From NCBI GenBank assembly GCA_965223025.1, contig CBDCVP010000022.1, positions 1,550,001 through 1,614,000 of the forward strand: a stretch of DNA of 64,000 nt. Reading direction: 5' to 3'. The translations under genes and the position numbers were made by a program. Positions within the stretch are counted from its first letter, which is position 1, and every line of letters starts with the position of its first letter. Below are positions 47,510 to 55,651 of this stretch, one piece after another. This stretch comes from JABDMH01 sp965223025 (lineage in GTDB: Bacteria; Bacteroidota; Bacteroidia; Chitinophagales; Saprospiraceae). The notes under the pieces were generated by a model. That model did not search any database, was not told the origin of the DNA, and saw only the letters and a list, made by a program, of their open reading frames with translations.

Positions 47510-48469
47510 CTAATCAGTTAGTAGAGATTTCATTTTGTTTAGATACTGTGGTTCACTTACTAATTCTTCCATGATCAGCATGCGAAAATGTTCGGCACAG
47601 ATTTCTTCGGGATGGATATTATATTCTGTATTCTTGCCGATCAGATCAGATAAATTGCTTGCTTCACTGAATTCTCGCATTACAGGCATCCCTTCTTCTA
47701 TAAGGGGTATCTTATTGTCACCATCATCTTGCAATAGCAAGAGTGATTGGTTAAAATAGTCAAAAAACCCTCCCTGGTCATAGTCGGTTTCAGAGTGAGT
47801 AATAAATACAACATCACGGTCTATGCCATCTATTTTTACTGTCAGATAGTTCTCCAGAAAGGGCGCATCTGGATTGGTCATTTTGAGATCATGTAACTCT
47901 TTGGGGAATTCTATTCTATTGCATTTCTTAAAATTGATTGTCTGATAGATCAGGTCTTTCTTAAGGGGGTTAGCTCTTGAGTATACATGGAATAATTCAT
48001 GGAGGAAAGTTTCTTCATCGGGTTCATCCATGACTATAAATGTCAAGCGGGTGTAGTTGTTATCTCCTTCTTCTCCCTCAGTACTCTTTACGATGCTGAT
48101 TTTGGCCGGTAAGTCTAGAGTTATTTTCAGATTCTTAATTCTTCTCTCTGCAGACCTAATCGTTTTCTTAAAGGCTTCAATTTCAGCAACTGTCCATTCT
48201 AATGCCTGATCAGCAGCAAAATCCAAGTAGTCTTTCTCTCGTGAAGCCTTTTTATTTTTTGTTTTGGCTTTTATGTCGAAGAGGCTCAATGACCGGGTGT
48301 AGTCGTCAGATGTGCCCAAAAGAGCTTTTGCAGTCTCACGAGAGGCAAAATGAATTTCTGTTCTGTCCAGGAATAGGAACCGTTTATCTGGTGTAACCTC
48401 AGTGTCCTCTTTCTGGCAAGAACCAAGAAATAGAATCGAAACGATAATAGTCCAAGTGCTAATGTTCAT
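47510..48469 (-). CDS. HExxH metalloprotease-like lipoprotein
   Basis: A 319-residue lipoprotein (lipobox LGSC, Cys18). The zinc motif is TFLHELFHVYSRANP. A downstream helix HPEEICAEHFRMLIMEEL offers a Glu as third ligand. The rest is charged and unlike the other HExxH lipoprotein at 36202-36981, so the two share the motif but not obvious sequence. It lies directly upstream of the thioredoxin lipoprotein on the same strand, probably in one transcript. Peptidase activity is inferred from the motif. Confidence 0.7.
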   Translation of the reverse strand: MNISTWTIIVSILFLGSCQKEDTEVTPDKRFLFLDRTEIHFASRETAKALLGTSDDYTRSLSLFDIKAKTKNKKASREKDYLDFAADQALEWTVAEIEAFKKTIRSAERRIKNLKITLDLPAKISIVKSTEGEEGDNNYTRLTFIVMDEPDEETFLHELFHVYSRANPLKKDLIYQTINFKKCNRIEFPKELHDLKMTNPDAPFLENYLTVKIDGIDRDVVFITHSETDYDQGGFFDYFNQSLLLLQDDGDNKIPLIEEGMPVMREFSEASNLSDLIGKNTEYNIHPEEICAEHFRMLIMEELVSEPQYLNKMKSLLTD

Positions 48470-48624
48470 ATTATGAGTTTAAGAATCTTGTTTGTTTCTA
48501 AATAATACTCCTCGCCAAACAATCTATTTGACTGTGAGCTTACATTGACACACCGGATTGGTTTAGCTCCATATCTTGGTGTCGAATTATTTTGCTTATC
48601 GATATATATAAGTTGAGTGCGATA

Positions 48625-49992
48625 TCAATTAACAATTAATTTTTGTGTCATCAGGGTATTGTCTGAGACAATAACTACAGAATATAGTCCTGATGAAAGA
48701 GCGGTGAGTGATATAGTCTCAACCGACGTATAAGTCTTATTCTCTTCACGGAAAACAGTTCTTCCATCCATAGCAACGATTTTGATGGAAAAGGCATTTA
48801 TGGGTCTGGAGATTCTTAAGTTGAATCGTCCATCGGCGGTGGGGTTGGGATAGATTTCGAAGAAGGCTGCATCTTCCTCCTTTTTGACATCACTCACAGT
48901 GGTCAGCAGCAGATCACATGCTTGAGTAAGTAGAGCGGTGGCAACTTCCTCAGGGTCTGCAAAAGCGTTATTAGAAATAACAGCGACTGAACTTTTGCAA
49001 GTGGGATCGTATAGAAAGACGGAGGCATAGCCTACAGTTTGCCCAGTATGGCCCCAAAATTCTATAAAACCAGTATTGAATTTGATAATGCCCAGCCCCA
49101 TAAACAGATCTGAATTTGGCCATATTACAAAGTCCGTCAATTCCTCCAAAGATGCTGAGTTGAGGAAAGCACTGTTCAGCAGCAAATGATACCATTTCGC
49201 CATATCTGATGGACGGGCTGTGATGCAACCTGCCGATCCCGAGTAGGTACCGATGGCGGTTCTTCTAACTGAGAATATATCCAGATCTTGAATCCAGGGG
49301 TGGGCAATGGGTTCAGGGATGGATTCATATCCCTCGAGATAAGTATGGTTTAGCTGCAAAGGAATCAATATAGAGTCTCTGATCAAGGAGTGATATTCCT
49401 GACCAGTTGCGGACTTAATGATCATACCCGCCAGTATATAATTGGTATTGGAGTAGGAGAGGGATGAGCCAGGCATGAATTCTGGAGGACCAATACTAGC
49501 GACCAATTCCTCCGGAGTCCAAACTCTATCGGGATTGTCAATGACAGTACCTGGAAAATCAGGATTGTTGTCTATGAAATCATTGATTCCACTCTGATGT
49601 CTTAAAAGTTGTCTAATCGTGATATTGGAATCGACGTGTTCAAACGCTGGGAGCCAATTGTGCAAAGAATCATCCAGCGACAAAATGCTATTCTCGGCCA
49701 GCTTGAGTATAAGCACCGAAGTGAACAATTTGGTGTTGCTTCCGATACCCAACAACAGGGTAGTATCCATTTGTACCCCATCATGGGATTCGCCACTGAC
49801 ACCATTCCATGTACCGTATCCGTCCAAATATAGTGAGGCGGAGACCCCGGGAAGAGCCTTTGTACCCTGGAAGGAATCCATAATAGTCTGAAGGGAATCG
49901 GATAGCGAAGCAGGGACCTGGCTGAAAATAGGATTGCAGAGGCCAAATGCAACCGTGATACAGGCAAACAGAGATTCTATCTTTGAAGACAT
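48625..49992 (-). CDS. Serine hydrolase (beta-lactamase family) with type IX sorting tail
   Basis: A 455-residue protein. The signal peptide is at 1-25. The SxxK box is SNTK with Ser85, followed by SYSNTNYILAG (YSN) and GHTGQTVGYA (third box), as in D-alanyl-D-alanine carboxypeptidase/esterase-like enzymes. The C-terminal 75 residues are a type A sorting domain (FFEIYPNPTADGRFNLRISR ... LSSGLYSVVIVSDNTLMTQK), so it is secreted or surface-attached through the type IX system. The substrate is unknown. It heads the minus-strand group containing the HExxH and thioredoxin lipoproteins. Confidence 0.88.
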   Translation of the reverse strand: MSSKIESLFACITVAFGLCNPIFSQVPASLSDSLQTIMDSFQGTKALPGVSASLYLDGYGTWNGVSGESHDGVQMDTTLLLGIGSNTKLFTSVLILKLAENSILSLDDSLHNWLPAFEHVDSNITIRQLLRHQSGINDFIDNNPDFPGTVIDNPDRVWTPEELVASIGPPEFMPGSSLSYSNTNYILAGMIIKSATGQEYHSLIRDSILIPLQLNHTYLEGYESIPEPIAHPWIQDLDIFSVRRTAIGTYSGSAGCITARPSDMAKWYHLLLNSAFLNSASLEELTDFVIWPNSDLFMGLGIIKFNTGFIEFWGHTGQTVGYASVFLYDPTCKSSVAVISNNAFADPEEVATALLTQACDLLLTTVSDVKKEEDAAFFEIYPNPTADGRFNLRISRPINAFSIKIVAMDGRTVFREENKTYTSVETISLTALSSGLYSVVIVSDNTLMTQKLIVN

Positions 49993-50234
49993 ATACGACT
50001 TTATATATTATTTCGATATGCATATATTTGTTTGCACACCATACTTAGTCCTATAGTCGGATAATATCTGATTAACCCCTACATAATCTCAAGAAACTTT
50101 TACGAAAACTGCATGCTGGGGATCCGTGTGGGTCGATGATATTATATCTGGCGTCCCAGATCAAGCTTGCATATCCATGACTGCCCAGAACTACCAGGGA
50201 TGCACCCAGGCTCTGCGTACGCTTTCAGATAGTT
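49993..50234. other. Intergenic region upstream of the serine hydrolase
   Basis: No gene supported. It holds the presumed promoter of the serine hydrolase and passes into group II intron debris. No terminator seen. Confidence 0.3.
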
Positions 50235-50430
50235 CACAGGCCTTCAATCGTTTTACTATGGCTTGCTTTTAACGGAAAGTAAGTGCCTGGCAACATCCTG
50301 TTCCAAATCAGGTGTAACCCTTTCTTCCAATCTTGACAAACAGTTCTAGAAAGTCCTGATTTATCCCATATGCCACCAGTTCTCCCTACTTGCTGTAAGC
50401 CTCGAAACCAACTTCTTGGAAATTTGTAAA
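50235..50430 (-). pseudogene. N-terminal fragment of a group II intron reverse transcriptase
   Basis: On the minus strand the frame contains TGGIWDKSGLSRTVCQDWKK then GLHLIWNRMLPGTYFPLKAS. This resembles the maturase segment where GG.D..S precedes LY.LWNRMSSG.YFP. The frame stops soon after. The rest of the enzyme is missing here; a C-terminal piece with domain V lies at 45688-45945 in the same orientation. Confidence 0.55.
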
Positions 50431-50746
50431 TGACCTTGCTCCCTGTATTAAATCCACCTAATTTTATTATATTCCAGGACCTGAACCTAGTTCTGAATTT
50501 CAATTACCTTTGGGGCACTGCCGAGGAATGCAGATTCGATACCACCAAAAAACATGACAATACAATTAGTAAGCCAGGGCTCGGGTTGAAATCCAGTTTG
50601 CACAAGGAAAGAGGTTGAGCTCTGGCGTTTCCTTACTAGGGGCCGCTCATTGCATGCCCAAAAACTTATGTATCTGGGCAATAAATTTGATGAAATCTGG
50701 TACCCACCTCCATTAATGGTAGGTGCTGCCAGATTTGAAGACCAGC

Positions 50747-50779
50747 TTTGTGTCCACATCATAGGTAAACGTACATTTG
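50747..50779 (+). promoter_or_regulatory. Bacteroidota-type promoter of the ECF sigma gene
   Basis: A -33 element tttg (50747-50750) and a -7 element tacatttg (50772-50779, consensus TAnnTTTG) are separated by 21 bases. Transcription would start about 10 bases before the ATG at 50796, leaving a very short leader. Confidence 0.5.
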
Positions 50780-50795
50780 TAATACTTAAGAGAAG

Positions 50796-51362
50796 ATGGG
50801 AACCATCGATCAGGATAACGAGCATATTGCCGAATTGTGGCAGATAGTGCAGGCACAAAGTAGACAGAGCGCTTTTGCTGCGCTGTTCCGCATTTTACAA
50901 CCCCATGTAAGTAAGAAAGTCTTTCAATTAATTCGGGATGAGGCCATTGTTGATGAGATTGTAGACGACATTTTTGTTGATATTTGGAATAGGCGATCAG
51001 ACTTGACCATCAAAACAAATCTTAGGTCCTATCTGCTTAAAGCTGCCACCTTCAAGGCCTATGATCAGCTCCGAAAACAGTACCGCACACCAGATCAGAC
51101 TAGTCTTGATAAAACAAGCTTCCAGATTTCAGAAAATGCACCATCGGCCCAACAAACACTTGAAGTTCAAGAGTTACATCAGAAGATTGTAGATACCATG
51201 GAAAAATTACCCCCTAAATGTAGACTTGTTTTTGAACTCAGTCGGTTTCAGAATCAATCCTACCAAGAAATTGCTGCCCTTTTGGAAATTAGCATGAAAA
51301 CGGTGGAAAATCATATGACAAAGGCATTGAAGATTATGCGCTCAAGAATATTTAGTGAATAA
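50796..51362 (+). CDS. ECF sigma factor (FecI-like)
   Basis: A 188-residue sigma factor. Region 2 is VSKKVFQLIRDEAIVDEIVD, DIFVDIWNRR and NLRSYLLKAATFKAYDQLRK. Region 4 is LPPKCRLVFELSRFQNQSYQ then EIAALLEISMKTVENHMTKA. This is the RpoE/FecI type that pairs with FecR in Bacteroidota. It is the only such gene near the FecR at 40736-41749 and may be its partner, although they are separated and on opposite strands. Mobile-element debris flanks it on both sides. Confidence 0.92.
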   Translation: MGTIDQDNEHIAELWQIVQAQSRQSAFAALFRILQPHVSKKVFQLIRDEAIVDEIVDDIFVDIWNRRSDLTIKTNLRSYLLKAATFKAYDQLRKQYRTPDQTSLDKTSFQISENAPSAQQTLEVQELHQKIVDTMEKLPPKCRLVFELSRFQNQSYQEIAALLEISMKTVENHMTKALKIMRSRIFSE

Positions 51363-51499
51363 GATGTTCAAAAGCTGGAACAATTTTTTCGAAAATAGGT
51401 CTTCTCCACGCTGAATGGCGAAAACTAGTGTAACGTCGCATAAATATGTGTACATATTAAGAAATATTTGTATCTTGATCTGTGTAAACATTATTAAGA

Positions 51500-51974
51500 A
51501 TGAATTTGAATTTAGCTGACAAAGAGGAATTGAAAAAACGGGTAAGAGGTCAGAATACTCCAAATAGTGAGGCTCAAAGGGCACGGATCATTTTACTTTA
51601 TTAAAGTAATTCAAAAGGTCTGTCAGAAGCCACCTCGTGGGAGGTCTCGATGGAGCGTTCGCAGCCTGGCTGATCATACAAAAGTGGATAAAGACAAAGT
51701 ACACCGAATTTTACGGGAGAATAAATTATTCCCTCATAGACTCAATACATTTATGTATAGCCCAGATCCAATGTTTGAGGAGAAGCTATTAGAAATTGTG
51801 GGGTTGTATATGAATCCACCTGACAACGCAGTAGTGCTGTGTATGGATGAAAAGACGGGCATTCAGGCATTAGATCGGACACAGCCTTTGCTAGCCTTAA
51901 GATCTTCGAAACCTAAAGCATGGAGTAACGAATACGTTCGCCACGGGACTCGCACTTTACTTGCTGCATTGGAT
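51500..51974 (+). pseudogene. IS630-family transposase relic
   Basis: An intact-looking N-terminus at 51500 (MNLNLADKEELKKRVRGQN, SEAQRARIILLY) ends at a stop. After an internal deletion and frame change, family sequence resumes as KPPRGRSRWSVRSLADHTKV, HRILRENKLFPHR, PPDNAVVLCMDEKTGIQALD and RHGTRTLLAALDLS. There it is cut by the IS4-family element. The first catalytic Asp (CMDEK) is present, and the rest of the DDE domain is gone. Confidence 0.88.
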
Positions 51975-53060
51975 CTAAGTACATGACAAAGAATTAATAT
52001 ATGTTCTCATTCTTACTAAGTTGCATAAGAAAATAGTGTTCATAAATTCATCTAATCCGAGCCGGAAAATGCTTTTAGATCTCCTACCATGTTTTTTAAT
52101 TTGTATTCTTTGAGGGTGTTTTTCATGAATGAATTTGCCAATTCTTATCATCCATGTGTACGCTATTGCCAAGACTAACATTAGTGTTTCCAGACGGTCA
52201 GTCTTGGTAACGTGAGTGCATTCCAAATTAAATCCATTAGATTTTAGATCTTTGAACATGTTTTCTATATACCATCGTTCGCCATATCTGCACAAACTAT
52301 GTTCTGGATCGTCATAGGAGATGACAATTAAATATTCTTCCCTGTGATTCTTTGTATTTGTGATCTTTTTTCCTTGTAGGAACACTTGCTCACCTTTGAG
52401 AATGACAGGTTTTTTGATTGTTCTCACTTTACCAATTTGGAGTCTGGAAAAAAGTGTTGATACACGTCTTTCTGTTCCCCGATAAAACACCTTCATGTTC
52501 TCTCTGATCCTTATGTCATAAGGGATTCCGTGCTCATTAAGATATCTAATCCATTTCTGACCAACAAACTCCCTGTCGGCGATAAGACTATGTATTTTCC
52601 CGTGCCCTATGATCCTTATCAGCCTATCCATCAGGGCGATCCGCTCCTCACAATTGCTACTTCCCTTCTTTGGTAGCAGTGTCCATAATATTGGCACAGA
52701 CCAACTCTTTCCCTTCACACTCAACACCAAAGAATTAATATCTGCTCGACCAAACTGCCAATTAGTCCTATCCAGTAATAACGTGTATGGATCCTGTACT
52801 CCTGCCAATCGTATGATAAACGGAATAAGCTCATCGAAATTGACCGATACTCCGGCAATAAATCGCTGAATTCTACGGTAATTGCTGGATCGACTTACAT
52901 CATTCTGAATTGCTATGGCAACTTTGACAAGGTTTATCGTACCTACACTACTAATTGCACGTACTAAAAGGTAGAGAAATTGAACACGTCGCTTGTCCAT
53001 CCCTTTAAAATGTAGTAGGAAAACTTTAAAAAATCTGCTATCTTGCACTTTCGAGACCAT
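51975..53060 (-). CDS. IS4-family transposase
   Basis: A 361-residue DDE transposase. It shows PYTLLLDRTNWQFGRADINS (first Asp), HSLIADREFVGQKWIRYLN (second Asp) and RYGERWYIENMFKDLKSNGF (catalytic Glu in the YREK-like region). The N-terminal part (RRVQFLYLLVRAISSVGTIN) is the usual helical DNA-binding segment. The stop codon TAG lies inside the terminal inverted repeat, so the gene uses the full element. No frameshift is visible; it may be active. Confidence 0.92.
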   Translation of the reverse strand: MVSKVQDSRFFKVFLLHFKGMDKRRVQFLYLLVRAISSVGTINLVKVAIAIQNDVSRSSNYRRIQRFIAGVSVNFDELIPFIIRLAGVQDPYTLLLDRTNWQFGRADINSLVLSVKGKSWSVPILWTLLPKKGSSNCEERIALMDRLIRIIGHGKIHSLIADREFVGQKWIRYLNEHGIPYDIRIRENMKVFYRGTERRVSTLFSRLQIGKVRTIKKPVILKGEQVFLQGKKITNTKNHREEYLIVISYDDPEHSLCRYGERWYIENMFKDLKSNGFNLECTHVTKTDRLETLMLVLAIAYTWMIRIGKFIHEKHPQRIQIKKHGRRSKSIFRLGLDEFMNTIFLCNLVRMRTYINSLSCT

Positions 53061-53133
53061 ATTTGTGAAATTAGGTTAACTAATTGATTTTGAAATCACA
53101 ATATATGGTCTTTTTGTGTTATGTCATGTACTT
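51975..53133 (-). mobile_element. IS4-family insertion sequence
   Basis: An element of about 1159 bp. The sequence ctaagtacatgac at 51975-51987 is repeated in inverse orientation at 53121-53133 (gtcatgtacttag). There is no target duplication: the left flank is the IS630 relic and the right flank is the M28 gene copy. The element therefore sits at a rearrangement junction. The transposase gene looks intact. Confidence 0.85.
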
Positions 53134-53765
53134 AGGTGCACACTATGATACGCGCCATATTGCCGACAAGGACACTATAAATATTGAAAGCCCAATAGAT
53201 GGCGCTGATGATGGGGCCAGCGGTGTTGCAGTCCTTCTGGAAATAGCAAGACTAATCGATATATCGAATCTCCCAATGGGAGTTGATATCGTCTTCTTTG
53301 ATGCTGAGGATCACGGATCTGATGAACCTAACAATCACAACACCTGGGGGCTCGGCTCGCAACACTGGGCTAGACAATTAAAAAATGGAGGCAAGGTCTA
53401 TAAGTATGGTATCTTGCTCGACATGGTTGGAGCTAAAAACGCAACCTTTTACAAAGAGGGCTATTCGATGCAGAGCGCAGGAAGCATAGTCAATCAAATT
53501 TGGGATCTAGCCAAATAAATGGGACAAACACAATACTTTAAGAATGAAAAAATTGGATTTATTACAGACGACCACAGGTTTCTGATCGAAACAATGGGCC
53601 TCTCAATGGTTTGACATAATCAATACGAATCGACATGGAAGGTTTGGAAAATACCATCACAAACACAGTGACAACATCGCCAATATTGATAAGACAACAC
53701 TTTTTGCCGTAGGACAAGTCGTTACCGCCTATGTCTTTAGAGAATCAAATGGACAAAATGAATAA
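53134..53765 (+). pseudogene. 5'-truncated duplicate of the glutaminyl cyclase-like gene
   Basis: Nearly identical in DNA to 18423-19052 but missing the first 115 or so codons, which were cut at the IS4-family junction. Damage includes CAA to TAA (TAA at 53516-53518, after QIWDLAK), an extra T before the second half (near 53610) and a small change in the YHHKHSD stretch. The shared noncoding tail continues downstream to about 53897. It is non-functional. Confidence 0.93.
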
Positions 53766-53897
53766 CCATGTAACATGGCATGATGACTGCATCTCCTCCC
53801 AGATCAAAAAACCTTACAGGCAATTGTAAATTTAGGCACGGAGAACCGACTTCAAGGGCAAGTAGAACGGAGACGCAGCATATGCCAGGGACGTTAG
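53766..53897 (+). repeat. Noncoding tail of the duplicated segment, copy 2
   Basis: Matches 19053-19190 with few substitutions, from ccatgtaacatggcatgatg to atatgccagggacgtta, after which the two copies diverge. It runs up to the toxin gene and supplies its upstream region. Confidence 0.85.
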
Positions 53898-53956
53898 CAC
53901 GCATAATTCGATCGTCTGCAAATTGCGTACATCAGTTATATTGCCTATCTTGTGAT

Positions 53957-54295
53957 GTGAAAGTCCGAGTAATCAAGTGGAAGAATGTAGTAGATCATGT
54001 TCAGCAAGATAAACGAATGAGGAGAGCCTTCTACGACTTTCGAGATAGGTTAGTAGATGCAGATTGGGACAAACCACAAGATATCGTAGATTCATTTGGG
54101 AACTCGTATTTGATCACCTGTAAGAAGGCGAAAGCACGAATTGTATTCAATGTGGGCAGAAATCGATATCGACTTATTTTCGGATACAACTTTCTGCCAA
54201 ACCAGGTGATCCTCTATGTGAAGTTCGTGGGAACACATTCTGAGTATGACAAAGTTAATGTTTGCACGGTCGATATGTTTAAATGGAAAAAATGA
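53957..54295 (+). CDS. higB: HigB-type mRNA interferase toxin
   Basis: A RelE-superfamily toxin of the HigB type, which cleaves translated mRNA. The open frame extends back to 53780 through the duplicated tail, but the family begins at the GTG at 53957 (VKVRVIKWKNVVDHVQQ). Diagnostic segments are RAFYDFRDRLVDADWDKPQD, ARIVFNVGRNRYRLIFGYNF and ILYVKFVGTHSEYDKVN (the GTHxEYD motif). It is about 112 residues. The antitoxin gene overlaps its stop. Toxin before antitoxin is the usual hig order. Confidence 0.88.
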   Translation: MKVRVIKWKNVVDHVQQDKRMRRAFYDFRDRLVDADWDKPQDIVDSFGNSYLITCKKAKARIVFNVGRNRYRLIFGYNFLPNQVILYVKFVGTHSEYDKVNVCTVDMFKWKK

Positions 54296-54693
54296 GATAT
54301 AAGAAGATAGCGAACGATGATCAGTATAGTGAATACTGTGAGAGACACGAAATTCTAGTGAACAAGGATTATGAAAAGTATAGAGATGAAGTAGAACTGC
54401 TTGAAATCCTGATAGATGAGTACGAAGGTAGAGAACTTGAATACGAGGAACGGATGAATCCTGTTGAACTACTAAAGTACCTTCTAGAAGAGGAGGAAAT
54501 CCCCAGATCGAAGTTGGCAAAAGAACTTGGAATATCTCGTCAACTGGTAACAGATATTCTAAAATATAGGAGAGGATTTAGTAGATCGGTCGTTTGGAAA
54601 CTTTCTAATTACTTTAAGATGAATCCAAGGGCATTCAATAGGGAATATGAACTTCGAAGTCAACCGACCAAATCAAAAAGGAAGACAGCATAG
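54292..54693 (+). CDS. higA: HigA-type antitoxin with Xre helix-turn-helix
   Basis: Either ATG, 54283 or 54292, is possible; 54292 forms an ATGA overlap with the toxin stop. The N-terminal half (YSEYCERHEILVNKDYEKYR, LEILIDEYEG) is helical and typical of HigA. The C-terminal half is an Xre-type DNA-binding domain: LLEEEEIPRSKLAKELGISR, QLVTDILKYRRGFSRSVVWK, LSNYFKMNPRAF. It should neutralise HigB and repress the operon. Confidence 0.9.
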   Translation: MRYKKIANDDQYSEYCERHEILVNKDYEKYRDEVELLEILIDEYEGRELEYEERMNPVELLKYLLEEEEIPRSKLAKELGISRQLVTDILKYRRGFSRSVVWKLSNYFKMNPRAFNREYELRSQPTKSKRKTA

Positions 54694-54785
54694 AGTTTGT
54701 ACGAGTGCTATTTTAGTAGGCCACTAAGACGTCATATTGGCTAAAGCAGACCAGGAGAAAACATCGATGTCCATAGAAGTCTTAT

Positions 54786-54929
54786 ATGGAAATACAGGAT
54801 GAAAACAAGATTTGGGAAAATTATGACATTATTAACTCTGGAGGCTCACAATTTCTTTTTGGAAAAGAAGGAGAACTTTTGGCAATTAATCCGACAAAGG
54901 AGGAATTATTCGGATTGCTAGATAAATGA
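54786..54929 (+). CDS. Possible 47-residue ORF or fragment
   Basis: ATG at 54786 to TGA at 54927. It encodes MEIQDENKIWENYDIINSGG then SQFLFGKEGELLAINPTKEE and a short end. The composition is protein-like but no family is recognised. It could be a genuine small protein or a remnant. Confidence 0.3.
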   Translation: MEIQDENKIWENYDIINSGGSQFLFGKEGELLAINPTKEELFGLLDK

Positions 54930-55009
54930 ACGATGTGTAAAAAGGTGCATAATGTAAGAGATCCTAGGTCACTCCTTTACATGTACCAGAGCCGTCCGTT
55001 TTCTATCCC

Positions 55010-55075
55010 ATTGCCTCAATTTAGTTATTAACATTTTATCTTAGATTAGATCGAGGTCCAAATTCTTGGGGTAAT
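55010..55075. repeat. Decayed IS3-type end
   Basis: The sequence aatttagttattaaca..ttatctta followed by aattcttggggta resembles the end of the IS3 relic at 34355-34405 (aatttagttattaacaagtt, then aaatcttggggaca). No transposase sequence accompanies it. It marks a past insertion or excision. Confidence 0.55.
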
Positions 55076-55241
55076 ATCAGATTGACATCCAACTGCACTA
55101 TGATCAAAACAATATACCGACTTTGAAATCATGAATTTTCAGCTTTTGTCTACTTCTTACTGGCCCCTCATAGGGTGGGTCACGTATCGCGATAGTACCC
55201 CAGGTTGGGGGCATGCCGACCACTTGAATCCTTACTTATTA

Positions 55242-55562
55242 TCAGCTGTTGAGCTTTTCAACTTTTCTTAAGCTTACTCTGTAGGAGAATGGATATGGTT
55301 TTCCCTCACAAGTCTTCATGATCTCCGACCACCGCTTAAACATGAATTCCACTCGCTTCCAGAAAGAATATTTTTTTGAAAATTTGATCAGTATTAGTCC
55401 TACATTCTTAGACATCATGATTTGAGTAAATAGCTCTCTTTTTTTGAAATCTTTGTCATTCGTAACGAGTACTACATTCCCGCTGAAGGAATTAGCGTAT
55501 TCCACAATTTGTTCATCACTGGCTTCTCTCCCAAGACTTGGGACCGAAAACTGTTGCAACAC
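55242..55562 (-). CDS. PIN-like domain protein, probably N-terminally truncated
   Basis: A 106-codon frame from a GTG at 55562. It contains LGREASDEQIVEYANSFSG, VVLVTNDKDFKKRELF and GLILIKFSKKYSFWKRVEFM with FKRW. This matches PIN-like nucleases in which SDEEI...VTxDKDF carries acidic active-site residues. Reading upstream in frame gives ALFDNKCN with the expected first Asp, but a stop precedes it and there is no start codon. Both a lost N-terminus and an atypical start are possible. No antitoxin gene adjoins it. Confidence 0.55.
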   Translation of the reverse strand: MLQQFSVPSLGREASDEQIVEYANSFSGNVVLVTNDKDFKKRELFTQIMMSKNVGLILIKFSKKYSFWKRVEFMFKRWSEIMKTCEGKPYPFSYRVSLRKVEKLNS

Positions 55563-55651
55563 ACAATTACATTTGTTGTCGAAAAGAGCTTAACAGTAAA
55601 ATTGTTTAGACCTCCATTTTGTAATGTATCGCTTCTTTAAAACTCATCATC

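Noticed and set aside
50487..50858. A 123-codon minus-strand frame overlapping the sigma gene start
   Set aside because: Covers a promoter-like region and the beginning of a well-supported gene on the other strand; the composition is not protein-like.
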